This document shows, one piece after another, positions 18,828-28,194 of a stretch of DNA of 35,969 nt. The notes below the pieces were generated by a model. The model was not told the origin of the DNA. It searched no databases and worked only from the letters and a program-made list of their open reading frames with translations. Positions within the stretch are counted from its first letter, which is position 1; each line of letters opens with the position of its first letter. The stretch is from NCBI GenBank assembly GCA_903839195.1, contig CAIMBK010000113.1:1-35969 (forward strand), read 5' to 3'. The position numbers and the translations under genes are program-made. The DNA is from an uncultured Bacteroidota bacterium (lineage in GTDB: Bacteria > Bacteroidota > Bacteroidia > Flavobacteriales > Flavobacteriaceae).

Positions 18828-20243
18828 ATGAAAACAAAAATTACTTATTTATTTTTATTACTTCCTTTATTAATATTTGCTCAAGGTCCATTCAATTTTG
18901 ACACTACAACAGAGGGGTTTACGTGCAATTCTAATGGAGGAGCTGCAGGCGCACACACAGTAACACAGTCAGCTGGGGATTTAAGGGTTGATTTTGTCAC
19001 AGGTACGGGTAATAACCCTACTATTAGAAAGACGGATGCCGGTATTGATGCGGATACAAATATCAACTTTATTGAAATACGATTGAAAAACGTAAGTACT
19101 ATAAGCTATTTAAGATTGTGTCCGGCAACAACTGGAACTAATTATGGAAATGTTCTAATTTCTTCCGCCGATACGGAATACCATACTTACTTTATTGATG
19201 TAACTGCATGGACAGGAAATCCTGTTGGTATTGATATAATGTGTAAAAAAAACACTGTAGCTTCAGGTAGTGGTCAGGCCTATACGCCTGCAGCAGGAGA
19301 ATATATTCTAATTGATTACATTAAGCCATTGGCTTACCTTGTAACGCCAGAAGTTAACGTTTTTAATTTTGATACAACAACCGAAGGTTTTACGAATCTT
19401 ACAAGATCAGCGGCTGTTCAAACAACGGAATCGTCAAGAGCAACTTTAATGATCAACTGTACAACTGTAGCCTCTACAAATGCTAAAGTAGCTTTATCAT
19501 CATTACTTGCTCATGTTGAAGGAACAAATAAATACGCGCACATCACTTTAAAAAATACCTCAACCAATACATTGTTTCAATTAAATGGAAAAGCAACCGT
19601 TTTAGGAATTGCTGGTGTAGCAACTACTTTTAATCCAATTCAAACCTATACTTCCTCGGATGCTGACTATAAAACCTATGATTTTGATTTAACTACTTGG
19701 GATAATGGTTATCAATTTCCGGAATTAAACTTTGCAGTTAAAGACACATGGTCAGCAACACCGGTAACTTATGCCGTAAATGATGAAGTTATTTCTTCAA
19801 ATAGCACGTACAAAAACTTAACGGGTATAAATACTGCAAACTCTCCAAGAGCTGATATAATAGCTAATGCTGCTGCGGTTCCAGCTCTTCCTCAAAATTG
19901 GGAATTAGTTGGAACAGAAGGAGCGCTTCTTGATCTTACTAATTCTGTATATGTTGATTCAATTGTTTTTGATAATGTAGTTCCTGCAGCTTTAGGTACT
20001 GCTGATTTTGGAAATACGAACAATACAATTTCATTATATCCAAATCCAGCACAAGAGGTTTTGAATATAACTTCATCTAATAGCATTACCAAAATTGAAG
20101 TATATGATATGCAAGGTAGAAACGTAGCATCTAACATCAATGCTTCAGTTGTGAATGTAGCAGCTTTAGTAAAAGGAGCTTATATTGTTAAAGTGGTTCA
20201 AGAAAATGGTAGTGTTGTTGCAAAACAATTTATTAAAAAATAA
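18828..20243 (+). CDS. T9SS-secreted protein with duplicated beta-sandwich-like (possible carbohydrate-binding) domain
   Basis: Signal peptide MKTKITYLFLLLPLLIFAQ; two copies starting 'FNFDTTTEGFT' (nt ~18891 and ~19363); C-terminal 'ISLYPNPAQEVLNITSSNSITKIEVYDMQGRNV...KGAYIVKVVQENGSVVAKQFIKK' T9SS sorting domain. Confidence 0.85.
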   Translation: MKTKITYLFLLLPLLIFAQGPFNFDTTTEGFTCNSNGGAAGAHTVTQSAGDLRVDFVTGTGNNPTIRKTDAGIDADTNINFIEIRLKNVSTISYLRLCPATTGTNYGNVLISSADTEYHTYFIDVTAWTGNPVGIDIMCKKNTVASGSGQAYTPAAGEYILIDYIKPLAYLVTPEVNVFNFDTTTEGFTNLTRSAAVQTTESSRATLMINCTTVASTNAKVALSSLLAHVEGTNKYAHITLKNTSTNTLFQLNGKATVLGIAGVATTFNPIQTYTSSDADYKTYDFDLTTWDNGYQFPELNFAVKDTWSATPVTYAVNDEVISSNSTYKNLTGINTANSPRADIIANAAAVPALPQNWELVGTEGALLDLTNSVYVDSIVFDNVVPAALGTADFGNTNNTISLYPNPAQEVLNITSSNSITKIEVYDMQGRNVASNINASVVNVAALVKGAYIVKVVQENGSVVAKQFIKK

Positions 20244-20275
20244 TTTCCTTTAATATTAAGAAATAATAAATTATC

Positions 20276-20319
20276 AAAAAGAGCATTCTAATTTATTTAC
20301 AATTGGGATGTTCTTTTTT
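20276..20319 (+). terminator. Intrinsic terminator
   Basis: aaaaagagcattc ... gggatgttcttttttaa stem with T run after the T9SS gene. Confidence 0.6.
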
Positions 20320-20424
20320 AATAAGCAAACCACTGGTTTTTGAGATGTATTTTTGTTCTAGTGTCACGTTTTAATATTAAGTTTTCCCATTAACTTTAAG
20401 TCCAAGCTAAATTAGTAAATCAAT

Positions 20425-22188
20425 TTGATTATGAAAGTTCATTATAAACATATCGCCTTAGTTGGCTTTTTTCTATTTTTTATTATAAAATCACAAGCAC
20501 AAAAAATAGCTGTGCCCATTAGTTCATATGGTGTTTGGGATCGTGGAGGAGGAGTTGATGATTATTCCGATTCAAAGGCCGACTTTGTTTTGGGCATAGA
20601 AGTCTCAGCTACATGGGCAGAAGTGCAATCCATGGGGCCCGGAAAATATGATTTTTCGCAATTTCAAGAAGTATTAAATACAGCAGCCAAATATCATAAA
20701 ATAGTAAAAATAAGTATAAATGTAGGGCCAAATTCTCCTTTATGGCTCTATGATAATGGTGTGCCATTGGTCAAAGTAATTAGCAAAAAACCTGAAAAAC
20801 ATGCAATAAAATTTTCCAATTACCCCTTTTATTTAAATGAAAATCATAAGAAATATTATTTTGAATTGATAAAACAATTCTCACTTTTTTTAAGAAATCA
20901 GCCTAAAGAAAAATTTGATTGTATTGCTTTTGTACAAGTAAAAACAGGCGCTACTGGTGACGAAGAACCCTACAAAGGAGAACCTGAAGATGAAAAATTT
21001 GCAATTGATAAAAAAAAGGTATGGGAAGAATATCGGATAGAAGCATTCGAGCAATTTAAGAAGTATTTTAATGATGTATCTGACCGTCAAATTGTGTTAA
21101 CATTTAATAATGTTGATCCTATAAAAAGTCCCGTTGCTAACAATTGGGTGATGAATACGATCGACCCGAAAATTGGATTTGGTATAAAAGGAGGCGCCTA
21201 CAATAGAGGACACCATTTAACTGGCGAACAATCATTCAAAGAACAATGGACGCCTTATCTTATTAATCCTAAAGGGATGAAACTTTTCTCAGCTTCTGAA
21301 ATGGATGAATCTTGGAGAAAAGAAATATTTAACATCAATACAGAATTGGCTTTTTATTGGTCAGCCCTTAGTGGAATTAATACAGGATTATCGTCTTATA
21401 ATTGCTCCAAAAGAGCAATCCAATATGCTATGGAGCATCAGGAAATTAGAGACATTTTTAAAATGTACAATAAATACGCACAGCAGGTTTATCCAGCTTC
21501 TGCCACTACGGCCTTTTCTGTATTTCACGAAGGTTTAAATGCCGCTGATACCATTAAATTCCCAGAGAAAAAATTCGGGAATGCAAAATCGAAAAACTTG
21601 GAACGCTATACTAACATTTGTAATGCCTATGCCTCAAGAGGGGCAAAAATGGATGATTTAGAAGCAGCCGATATAGGTCAAGTAAATCAAAGAGAGAGAC
21701 AAAAGGGATATAACGATGCTGGATGGGACATTGCCGAAGGAAATTTTGAACGTTTCTTGTATCAAATTAAACCCGACGAAACTTCCATAGGGCTTTTCAG
21801 GGTTAGAGGTGAGATAGACAAAACCTCCTCTAAATACGATCGTTTTGCTCGTTCTTTTGAAAATGCGACAGGAAAAAATACTATGTATTTTAAATTTGAT
21901 GACGAGATGTTTATCGCTTCAAAACCGAAAAGTTTAAAATTTACCATCACTTGGCTGGATAAAAACCCGGGTTCAACTTGGGCATTACAATACAATAAAG
22001 GAAAACAAATGAAAACGGCTCTTGATATAAAAGGAAAAGGCGATAACCAGTGGAAAACCGAAACAGTTGAGGTTTCTGACATGCAGTTAAACCATAGTGG
22101 AAAAATGGAGTCTGATTTTATATTGGTAAATACCGATTCAATCGATGATATTTTTAACGGCATTGAAGTAAATATTCAACGAAAATAA
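20425..22188 (+). CDS. Secreted TIM-barrel glycoside-hydrolase-like protein, family not recognised
   Basis: Signal peptide (IALVGFFLFFIIKSQAQ); 'GIEVSATWAEVQSMGPGKYDFSQFQEVLNTAAKYHKIVKISINVGPNSPLWL' resembles the GH42-like clan GH-A beta-barrel start; candidate acidic residues in 'FVQVKTGATGDEEPYKGEPEDE' and 'LFSASEMDESW'; C-terminal beta-rich region. Start may be 20431 (second Met). Confidence 0.65.
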   Translation: MIMKVHYKHIALVGFFLFFIIKSQAQKIAVPISSYGVWDRGGGVDDYSDSKADFVLGIEVSATWAEVQSMGPGKYDFSQFQEVLNTAAKYHKIVKISINVGPNSPLWLYDNGVPLVKVISKKPEKHAIKFSNYPFYLNENHKKYYFELIKQFSLFLRNQPKEKFDCIAFVQVKTGATGDEEPYKGEPEDEKFAIDKKKVWEEYRIEAFEQFKKYFNDVSDRQIVLTFNNVDPIKSPVANNWVMNTIDPKIGFGIKGGAYNRGHHLTGEQSFKEQWTPYLINPKGMKLFSASEMDESWRKEIFNINTELAFYWSALSGINTGLSSYNCSKRAIQYAMEHQEIRDIFKMYNKYAQQVYPASATTAFSVFHEGLNAADTIKFPEKKFGNAKSKNLERYTNICNAYASRGAKMDDLEAADIGQVNQRERQKGYNDAGWDIAEGNFERFLYQIKPDETSIGLFRVRGEIDKTSSKYDRFARSFENATGKNTMYFKFDDEMFIASKPKSLKFTITWLDKNPGSTWALQYNKGKQMKTALDIKGKGDNQWKTETVEVSDMQLNHSGKMESDFILVNTDSIDDIFNGIEVNIQRK

Positions 22189-22202
22189 ATTAATACACCA
22201 CC

Positions 22203-23810
22203 ATGGATCTAAAAAAAATGAAAAATAGTTTTTATTTATTGAACTCTTCTTTCTTGTTAATATTAAGTTTTTTCCATTCGATTGAAGGAGTTGCTCAAAA
22301 TAAGCGCCCAAATATTCTTGTTATTATGGGGGACGACATCTCAAGAAATAGTATGGGGGTGTATGGTTCTAAATATATTAAAACACCCAATTTTGATCGA
22401 ATTGCAAATGAGGGCGCGCTTTTTACCAATGCTTATGTTTGTAATCCAAAATGTTCACCATCCAGAGCTTGTTTCTTAACCGGAAGGTATTCTTGGCAAT
22501 TGGAAGAAGCGGCTAATCACATTCCTGTTATACCGCCCAAATGGAAATTTTATCCTAAATTATTAGAAGAAAGCGGTTATACAATAGGCTATACTGGTAA
22601 AGGCTGGGGTCCTGGAGTTTACTACGGGGAACACAATCCTGCTGGCTGGGAATACAATGACATCTCACTTATTCCCCCTTATAAAGGGATAAGTAAACAA
22701 GATTACGCATCAAACTTCGAGGCATTTCTAAGCAAAAGTGACACGGAAAAGCCATTTTGCTTTTGGTTTGGAACCCATGAGGCGCACCGTAAATATGAAA
22801 AAGATTCGTATAAAAAGGAGAATAAAGATTTGAGTAAAGTTACGGTTCAACCTTTTTTTCCTGACAATGAATTAGTTCGTGGTGATTTGGCTGATTATGG
22901 CGTAGAAGTGGAATACCATGATCGTCAAATTGGTTTAGCATTGGCTTCTTTAGAAAAGCGAGGTTTACTTGACAATACCATTATTATTGCTACCTCAGAT
23001 CAAGGAATGCCTTTTCCGTATGTAAAAGGACAAATTTACGATGAAGATTTTCATGAAGCTTTTGTAGTACGATGGGGAGACAAAATAATTCCAGGTAGAG
23101 TAGTGACCGATTTTATAAACTTTCCCGATGTAGCCCCAACGCTTTTGGAAGCAGCTGGGCTAAAACCTGATAAGCAAATGACTGGAAAGAGTTTTCTGGA
23201 CGCATTAGTTTCTGAAAAATCAGGGCGAATTGATGCCAAGAGATCGTATTCATTAATTGGAAAAGAACGTCACGATAATGGCACTACCGATGGGGATCAA
23301 ATTGCTGTTAGTTATCCCGTTAGAGCCATTAGAACGGATAAATATCTATACTCTCACAATTATAAACCGAACAGATGGCCTGTTGGAGATCCAGAATTTA
23401 ACTATAATAATTGCGACGATTCGCCAACAAAAAACTATCTGACGGGTTTAAAAGAAGGAGATAAAGATTATAATTATTTTAAGTTATCTTTTGGCAAACG
23501 CCCTGCCGATGAGCTTTTTGATTTAGAAAAAGATCCTGATTGCGTCAACAATATCGCATCTGACCCTCAATATGCGTCCTTAATTAAGGAGTTAAAGACA
23601 AAAATGGAAAAGGATTTAAGAAAACAAAAAGACCCAAGAGTACTTGGTAAGGGAGATGTTTTTGATTACTATCCACAGATTCGTGAGGAAAAAATAAAAA
23701 AATTGTATAAAGACAAGTATTATAGTATGTTTGACAAGTTTTTTGAGAAATTTGGAAAAAAAACAGTCCCAATACCTTCAGGTTTTGTTGAAAAAGACGG
23801 GGAGAATTAA
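22203..23810 (+). CDS. Secreted family S1 sulfatase (heparan N-sulfatase-like architecture)
   Basis: 'RPNILVIMGDDISRNSMGVYG', formylglycine motif 'CSPSRACFLTGRYSW', 'IIIATSDQGMPFPYVKGQIYDEDFHEAFVVRW'. Start could be 22218 (second Met). Confidence 0.93.
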   Translation: MDLKKMKNSFYLLNSSFLLILSFFHSIEGVAQNKRPNILVIMGDDISRNSMGVYGSKYIKTPNFDRIANEGALFTNAYVCNPKCSPSRACFLTGRYSWQLEEAANHIPVIPPKWKFYPKLLEESGYTIGYTGKGWGPGVYYGEHNPAGWEYNDISLIPPYKGISKQDYASNFEAFLSKSDTEKPFCFWFGTHEAHRKYEKDSYKKENKDLSKVTVQPFFPDNELVRGDLADYGVEVEYHDRQIGLALASLEKRGLLDNTIIIATSDQGMPFPYVKGQIYDEDFHEAFVVRWGDKIIPGRVVTDFINFPDVAPTLLEAAGLKPDKQMTGKSFLDALVSEKSGRIDAKRSYSLIGKERHDNGTTDGDQIAVSYPVRAIRTDKYLYSHNYKPNRWPVGDPEFNYNNCDDSPTKNYLTGLKEGDKDYNYFKLSFGKRPADELFDLEKDPDCVNNIASDPQYASLIKELKTKMEKDLRKQKDPRVLGKGDVFDYYPQIREEKIKKLYKDKYYSMFDKFFEKFGKKTVPIPSGFVEKDGEN

Positions 23811-23835
23811 TTTATTATATAAAACAACAACAACA

Positions 23836-25242
23836 ATGAATACAAAAAACATACTAACTTTTGCTATCCTACTAGCAGCATTTGGGATACAAGCCCAAGA
23901 AACAAAAAATACTAAAAAACCCAATATAGTTTTCATTTTAGCCGATGATATGGGATACAATGAGTTGGGGAGCTATGGCGGTAAAATAATAGAAACTCCA
24001 AACATTGATCAATTGGCAAAAGAGGGAATGAAATTTTCTAATCATTATTGTGGATCTAATATTTGCGCTCCTTCGCGAGGAACTTTAATGACGGGAAAAC
24101 ATACGGGACATGCTTATATAAGAGATAATAAACCACTTCCTTATGAAGGTAATGAGCCTATTCCAGCAAGTGAAATTACAGTTGCTGAAATCTTGAAAAC
24201 TGCAGGATATACAACTGGAGCTTTTGGGAAATGGGGACTGGGTTATCCAGCTTCAGAAGGATCTCCAAACAATCAAGGTTTTGACCAGTTTTATGGTTAT
24301 AATGGTCAAATTCATGCCCATAATTATTTCACTTCCTATTTGCGTAAAAATGACTTAGTGGAATTGAATTCAAATATAGACGCTCCCTATTCTGTGTATA
24401 GCGCTGATATTATTAAAGATAGAGCATTAGAGTTTGTTGAAGACAATAAAAACAACCCTTTCTTCTTGTATTTTTGTCCTACTTTACCTCATAATCCGTA
24501 TCACCAACCCGATGATAAAACATTAGAATACTATGCCGAAAAAACAGGATTTCCGATAGGAGATGCTCATTCTGAAGATTTCAGTGTTCCTAAATATGCG
24601 GCATTAACGTCGAGATTAGACCAAGAAGTAGGCGAAATTGTGGCGAAATTAAAAGAACTGAATCTGTTGGATGATACCTTAATAATTTTCGCAAGTGATA
24701 ATGGATCGGCACTTACTAAGGAAGAAGATAGTTACCTGCGTAGTGGTGGAGATTTAAGAGGAAGAAAATCTGAAGTGTATGAAGGTGGAATTAAAAGCCC
24801 CTTAATTGCTTTTTGGAAAGGGAAAATTATTCCTGGAAGCAGTAGTAATCATATCTCCGCTTTTTGGGATTTTTTGCCTACTTGTGCAGAAATTGTAAAG
24901 GCAAAAACACCTGATAATATTGACGGAATTTCTTATTTACCTACACTTTTAGGAAAAACTGACAATCAAAAACAGCACGATTATCTGTATTGGGAACGCA
25001 GCCAAAGTCAAGCCATCAGAAAAGGGGATATGAAGGCAAATTTTGTTTACGATAAGGCAACTCAAAAACAAAATATTGAAATTTACAATCTTGCTCAAGA
25101 TCCTTTTGAAAAAAATAATTTAGCCGAAACAATGCCAGATCTTAAAGCAGAGTTTATTAAAATAGCTCAAACCGCCAGAGTAGAATCTGAAATTTTTCCA
25201 TTGGTGAAAAAAGCAAAAAAAGCAAAGGTAAAAACCCATTAA
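23836..25242 (+). CDS. Secreted family S1 sulfatase (arylsulfatase A-like)
   Basis: Start MNTKNILTFAILLAAFGIQAQ (ORF-track start at 23731 is inside the previous gene); 'KPNIVFILADDMGYNELGSYGG', 'CAPSRGTLMTGKHTGH', 'LIIFASDNGSALTKEEDSYLRSGGDLRGRKSEVYEGGIKSPLIAFWKG'. Confidence 0.94.
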   Translation: MNTKNILTFAILLAAFGIQAQETKNTKKPNIVFILADDMGYNELGSYGGKIIETPNIDQLAKEGMKFSNHYCGSNICAPSRGTLMTGKHTGHAYIRDNKPLPYEGNEPIPASEITVAEILKTAGYTTGAFGKWGLGYPASEGSPNNQGFDQFYGYNGQIHAHNYFTSYLRKNDLVELNSNIDAPYSVYSADIIKDRALEFVEDNKNNPFFLYFCPTLPHNPYHQPDDKTLEYYAEKTGFPIGDAHSEDFSVPKYAALTSRLDQEVGEIVAKLKELNLLDDTLIIFASDNGSALTKEEDSYLRSGGDLRGRKSEVYEGGIKSPLIAFWKGKIIPGSSSNHISAFWDFLPTCAEIVKAKTPDNIDGISYLPTLLGKTDNQKQHDYLYWERSQSQAIRKGDMKANFVYDKATQKQNIEIYNLAQDPFEKNNLAETMPDLKAEFIKIAQTARVESEIFPLVKKAKKAKVKTH

Positions 25243-25245
25243 CCA

Positions 25246-26784
25246 ATGAAAATCAAATATATAGTTTTAAGCTTTTTAGCTTTTACAGTTAGTATAAAAA
25301 GCAACAGTCAAACAAATGATAAAACAGTAAAACCGAATATTGTTTTTATTTATTTAGACGATTTAGGATATGGAGATTTAAGTTGTTATGGAGCAACCGC
25401 AATAAAAACGCCCAATATTGATGCTTTAGCCAATGGAGGAGTTCGATTTACAAATGGATATGCCACTTCGGCAACTTGTACACCAAGCCGTTATGGTCTG
25501 CTTACCGGGGTTTATCCTTGGAGAAATAAAGACGCCAAAATACTTCCGGGTTCAGCACCCTTATTGATTGGTAAAGAGCAACTAACCATTCCTAAAATGT
25601 TAAAAGAAAAAGGATACCAAACTGCCGTTGTAGGTAAGTGGCATTTGGGTTTAGGGACAGGAATTGTAGATTGGAATCAACAATTAGATGCAGGTCCTAA
25701 TGATGTAGGTTTTGATTATTCTTATATTATGGCCGCCACACAAGATAGAGTTCCTACTATTTACATCGATAATGGTAAAGTAGTAAATCTAGATAGCAAA
25801 GATCCCATTTCGGTAAATTATGATAAAAATTTTCCCGGTCAACCCACAGGTAAAGAAAATCCTGAATTGCTTTCCATGAAATGGCATCATGGTCACAACA
25901 GTTCGATTATAAACGGTATTCCTCGAATTGGTTATGTTTCTGGTGGAGCCAGTGCCAATTGGAGTGATGTCGATTTAGCAGATGATTTCTTGGCCAAAGC
26001 ACAAACCTATGTAAAAACCCATAAAGAGAATCCGTTTTTCTTATATTATGCTTTAAATCAGCCCCATGTTCCTCGTACTCCGAACCCGAGATTTGTAGGT
26101 AAATCAGGAATGGGACCTCGTGGAGATGTTATTTTGGAAGCGGATTATTGCGTTGGCGAAATCATAAAAACTTTAAAAGAAGAAGGGGTTTTAGACAATA
26201 CTTTAATTGTATTTTCCAGCGATAATGGACCCGTATTGAATGATGGCTATTATGATGATGCTGTTGAAAAACTCGGCAATCATAAACCAAACGGTCCCTT
26301 GCGTGGCGGAAAATACAGTTTGTTGGAAGCGGGTACACGAGTGCCATTTTTCACCTATTGGAAAGGGCAGATTAAGCCTTTAGTTTCAGATGCATTGGTG
26401 TGCCAAATCGATTTATTGGAATCCATAGCCAAGTTGGTCAATGTTGATGTAAAAAGTACAGACAGTCAGGAACTTTTAGATGTTTTTACGGGTAAAAGCA
26501 ACAAAGGAAGAACGAACTTGGTTATTGAAGCCAACACTAAAACGGCTTTTCGTCAAGGTGATTGGATGATGATTCCGCCTTATCCTGGCGATCCAATTCT
26601 GGAAGAAGTTAATATTGAAATGGGAAATGATAAAGAGTTTCAATTGTATAATTTAAAAAAAGATATTGGTCAAAAAAATAATCTTGCTAAAGCCCAAACC
26701 AAAAAATTGAAAGAATTGATGAAAAATTTCGAATTAATTCGAGGCAACAGCTACAATAACGTAGAAAAAATAGAATTGAAATAA
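25246..26784 (+). CDS. Secreted family S1 sulfatase (arylsulfatase / GalNAc-6-sulfatase-like)
   Basis: 'KPNIVFIYLDDLGYGDLSCYGA', formylglycine motif 'CTPSRYGLLTGVYPWR', 'VVGKWHLGLG', 'LIVFSSDNGPV', 'LRGGKYSLLEAGTRVPFFTYWKG'. Confidence 0.94.
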   Translation: MKIKYIVLSFLAFTVSIKSNSQTNDKTVKPNIVFIYLDDLGYGDLSCYGATAIKTPNIDALANGGVRFTNGYATSATCTPSRYGLLTGVYPWRNKDAKILPGSAPLLIGKEQLTIPKMLKEKGYQTAVVGKWHLGLGTGIVDWNQQLDAGPNDVGFDYSYIMAATQDRVPTIYIDNGKVVNLDSKDPISVNYDKNFPGQPTGKENPELLSMKWHHGHNSSIINGIPRIGYVSGGASANWSDVDLADDFLAKAQTYVKTHKENPFFLYYALNQPHVPRTPNPRFVGKSGMGPRGDVILEADYCVGEIIKTLKEEGVLDNTLIVFSSDNGPVLNDGYYDDAVEKLGNHKPNGPLRGGKYSLLEAGTRVPFFTYWKGQIKPLVSDALVCQIDLLESIAKLVNVDVKSTDSQELLDVFTGKSNKGRTNLVIEANTKTAFRQGDWMMIPPYPGDPILEEVNIEMGNDKEFQLYNLKKDIGQKNNLAKAQTKKLKELMKNFELIRGNSYNNVEKIELK

Positions 26785-26786
26785 CA

Positions 26787-27935
26787 ATGAAGAAAAAATC
26801 TATTTTTTTAGGACTAATTACGTTATTCATTTGTTCGAAAGCTTTTAGTCAAAGTAACATAAACAATAGCGAATGCGTTACCCTTAATCCAGAAAATTTC
26901 AATAAAGTGATTGATGGAAAACAAGTGGGTTTGTTTTTTCTAAAAAATGGAAATCTTACGGCAGCCATAACCAATTATGGCGGTCGTATTGTTAGTCTTT
27001 GCGCTCCAGACAAAAACGGTCAAAAGGCCGATGTAGTTCTGGGCTTCAAAAGTATTGACGATTACTTAAAGGCAACCGGCGTGTATCATGGCGCTATCGT
27101 TGGCAGGGTAATCGGAAGAATTGCTGAAGGAAACTTTGAACTAGACGGAAAAATATATTCTCTTCCAATAAATAATGGTGCCAATCACCAACATGGAGGA
27201 TTAAAAGGTTTTCATAATCAAGTTTGGGATATGAAAACGGTAACAGATAGTACCCTTGTATTGTCTTATATTTCTGTTGATGGAGAAATGGGATATCCTG
27301 GGACTCTAAAAGTAGAAGCAACGTATCAGTTGACTTCAAATAATGAATTGAGCTTGAAATTATTAGCTACAACCGATAAAACAACTATTGTAAATTTGAC
27401 TAATCACGCTTTTTTTAATCTTTCTGGCGAAGGCAATGGATCTATTTTAGACCATATTCTAACGATTCCATCCAATTATTTTTGCAAAGTGAATCCCGAC
27501 AAAATTAAAACAGGAGAGATTCTAAAAGCTGCTGGAACCCCTTTTGATTTTAGAAAAGGAAAATCCATTGGTAAAGACATCATTTTAGAAAACACTAACG
27601 AACAGTTGAAAATAGCTGGCGGTTACGATCAAAGTTATGTTTTGAAGAAAAAAAAGTCCAATAAAATTGTTTTAGCGGCAACGGTTGTTGATCCTAAAAG
27701 CGGTCGCAAATTAGAAGTTTTGACTACTAATTTGGGAGTACATTTTTTTAGTGCCAATTTCTTTAAAGGAACCGATGTTGGAAAAATGGAAAAACCATTT
27801 AATTTCAGAGAATCGTTTGCCCTAGAAACCCAAGACTATAACACTCCAAATCAAAAATCTTTTCCAACGCTTCTTCTCAAACCTGGTGAAAAATATGAGA
27901 CCTTTACTATTTTCCGTTTTTCCAGCCTAAAATAA
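26787..27935 (+). CDS. Secreted aldose 1-epimerase (mutarotase)
   Basis: Signal peptide MKKKSIFLGLITLFICSKAFSQ; 'AAITNYGGRIVSLCAPDKNGQKADVVLGF', 'GAIVGRVIGRIAEGNFELDGKIYSLPINNGANHQHGG', 'VNLTNHAFFNLSGEGNGSILDH', 'GYDQSYVL' are GalM motifs. Confidence 0.93.
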   Translation: MKKKSIFLGLITLFICSKAFSQSNINNSECVTLNPENFNKVIDGKQVGLFFLKNGNLTAAITNYGGRIVSLCAPDKNGQKADVVLGFKSIDDYLKATGVYHGAIVGRVIGRIAEGNFELDGKIYSLPINNGANHQHGGLKGFHNQVWDMKTVTDSTLVLSYISVDGEMGYPGTLKVEATYQLTSNNELSLKLLATTDKTTIVNLTNHAFFNLSGEGNGSILDHILTIPSNYFCKVNPDKIKTGEILKAAGTPFDFRKGKSIGKDIILENTNEQLKIAGGYDQSYVLKKKKSNKIVLAATVVDPKSGRKLEVLTTNLGVHFFSANFFKGTDVGKMEKPFNFRESFALETQDYNTPNQKSFPTLLLKPGEKYETFTIFRFSSLK

Positions 27936-28109
27936 TAAAATAGCGCTAATTTTATTCTTGGCTATAATCAATAAATAAAAAATCTTCCTTTCGTATTTAT
28001 CTTACAGAATTTTATTAGTGATGCTTTTCATTTCAACTTTTAAAGTCCATAATGTTGATGCTTAATTGAGTACCAAAAAATAATGTTAACAACAAATCAA
28101 AAAAACATT

Positions 28110-28117
28110 TATCTTTG
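28110..28117 (+). promoter_or_regulatory. Candidate -7 element (TAnnTTTG) for the hybrid regulator
   Basis: TATCTTTG ~78 bp upstream of the ATG; a TTAAC lies ~20 bp upstream. Confidence 0.4.
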
Positions 28118-28194
28118 AATTATTAACTAAATACTCACGCAGAAAAAGTTCATTTTAGTTTGAAGACATACAACATTACCAATAAAAACAATAA

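Noticed and set aside
20890-22163. Minus-strand ORFs inside the GH-like gene
   Set aside because: Antisense shadows of a well-supported coding frame with no recognisable domains.
23731-23835. N-terminal extension of the second sulfatase ORF
   Set aside because: Overlaps the end of the first sulfatase; the signal peptide starts at MNTKNILTFAILL (23836).
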